Shown here in pieces: positions 63,299 to 64,000 of a DNA stretch of 64,000 bases. Both the position numbers and the translations under genes were made by a program. Within the stretch, counting starts at the first letter, position 1. Every line of letters begins with the position of its first letter. This DNA comes from Phycisphaerales bacterium (lineage in GTDB: Bacteria; Planctomycetota; Phycisphaerae; Phycisphaerales; SM1A02): assembly GCA_014238785.1 (NCBI GenBank), contig JABAAL010000013.1, forward strand, positions 1 to 64,000. The letters run 5' to 3'. The notes under the pieces are model-generated. The model ran no database searches, was not told where the DNA came from, and saw only the letters and a list, made by a program, of their open reading frames with translations.

Positions 63299-64000
63299 AT
63301 GAAAAAAATATGTCTCATCTCAATGCTCGCCCTCGCTGGATGCAAATCGCAACAAGTTGTTGAATTCGAAAGCGCCACCTTGGCAACAAGTGGCCCTGTT
63401 GAAGTTAACGTACGCTCCTTTGGCGGAAATGTCACGATAATCGTTGATTCAACTGTTCGCGGGACCATCGTGTCAGCAACGCAATTTGAAGACGGGGCTG
63501 GTGAATTGCCCGATGCTGTGCCTCGAATGCGATGCACGACTGAAATCGAAACAGGTGTAACTGGCCAAATAGTCCACGTCGTTGCAACCTGCAACGACAA
63601 TGCACTGCAACTTATTAGTGCCGACATCATTATTCGGGCAAAATCAATCCATGGTGTTTCGGTCACCACACAAAATGGTGATGTCACGCTCCTTGGCATT
63701 TCAGGTGCGATCGATATTCAAACAAAAGATGGAAACGTCCGTGTTGTTACGCCACTTATGATGAATGAGCGCGTTTCAATTGAAACTCGGCGCGGCGATA
63801 TTGTGTACCGAGTTCGCGGCGAGTCCTCTGGAATAATTGATGCAACCGCAATGTATGGCGCGGTTGCGCTTGACGTAAAGGAGGGCGATGCAACGATCCT
63901 TCCTGGATCGACTGGCGACCATCTTGTTTCGAGTTTCAATGGTGGTACAAATCCAATTATCATGCGGACAGTTAACGGTGACATACGAATTTATGTTGTG
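63299..64000 (+). CDS. Lipoprotein, DUF4097-like, 3' end outside window
   Basis: The ATG at 63299 opens a frame of 234 codons that runs off the right edge. Residues 1-15 are a lipoprotein signal, MKKICLISMLALAGC, with the lipobox LAGC, so it is anchored by Cys15. The rest is strand-rich with repeated short turns (ISADIIIRAKSIHGVSVTTQ, then QNGDVTLLGISGAIDIQTKD and VDGDIRIY-like), the right-handed beta pattern of DUF4097 domains. It is divergent from thiC with only 52 bases between. The full length and the rest of the function are unseen. Confidence 0.85.
   Translation, partial: MKKICLISMLALAGCKSQQVVEFESATLATSGPVEVNVRSFGGNVTIIVDSTVRGTIVSATQFEDGAGELPDAVPRMRCTTEIETGVTGQIVHVVATCNDNALQLISADIIIRAKSIHGVSVTTQNGDVTLLGISGAIDIQTKDGNVRVVTPLMMNERVSIETRRGDIVYRVRGESSGIIDATAMYGAVALDVKEGDATILPGSTGDHLVSSFNGGTNPIIMRTVNGDIRIYVV

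Overview
The window is ordinary bacterial chromosome of modest GC, densely packed, and most likely from a Planctomycetota lineage (a Phycisphaerae-like marine group is my best guess). The clues are a type II pseudopilin with the GFSLLELIVVISI start, a secreted protein with the STN/secretin-like 'QWDINGG' signature I associate with planctomycetes, a small-zinc-ribbon membrane protein (CARCGYELRE...CPECG), a membrane pyrophosphatase, a DUF481 outer-membrane protein and two different GroELs around one GroES. UGA is used as a normal stop. I see no tRNA, rRNA, CRISPR array, insertion sequence, prophage or integrase.

Layout. 1-2.1 kb: a partial pseudopilin reading off the left edge, divergent from an ECF-type sigma factor/anti-sigma pair. 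2.1-2.3 kb: an intergenic element bounded by 21-nt inverted repeats. 2.4-8.4 kb: an MFS permease, ribosomal protein S1, and two secreted planctomycete-type proteins. 8.4-19.1 kb: nine closely spaced minus-strand genes (hppA, rsfS, secreted hydrolase, PQQ-like repeat protein, trmB, zinc protein, histidine kinase, MacB-like permease, S9 peptidase). 19.2-24.8 kb: rpsU, a NYN nuclease, pdxH, a broken small membrane protein, a very large secreted zinc metalloprotease and purE. 24.9-36 kb: an aspartate-semialdehyde-dehydrogenase-like gene, then the minus-strand chaperone/RNA-decay block groEL-groES-groEL-dnaJ-grpE-fmdB-rnr-acs.

36-50 kb: zinc-ribbon membrane protein, MoxR ATPase, hpt, mgtE, LOG-family protein, folC, leuS, a DUF2314 protein, a DUF2007 protein, a kinase-fold phosphotransferase and tpiA-secG-yicC. 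50-55 kb: the overlapping plus-strand set alaS, a small unknown, a TIM-barrel isomerase and a medium-chain dehydrogenase. 55-64 kb: a small membrane protein with a structured leader, tmk, a membrane protein, a DUF481 beta-barrel, an AarF/UbiB kinase, two unknowns, an enoyl-CoA hydratase-like gene, thiC and a lipoprotein running off the right edge.

Most genes are housekeeping (translation, protein folding, nucleotide, folate, pyridoxine and thiamine metabolism). I did not find a convincing new multi-gene system. The least explained items are the structured intergenic element at 2118-2309, the reading frame interrupted by UGA at 21088-21297, the structured leader at 55533-55661, the shortened aspartate-semialdehyde-dehydrogenase homologue, and the secreted pair at 5.9-8.4 kb. 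All names rest on motifs read by eye; no database search was possible.
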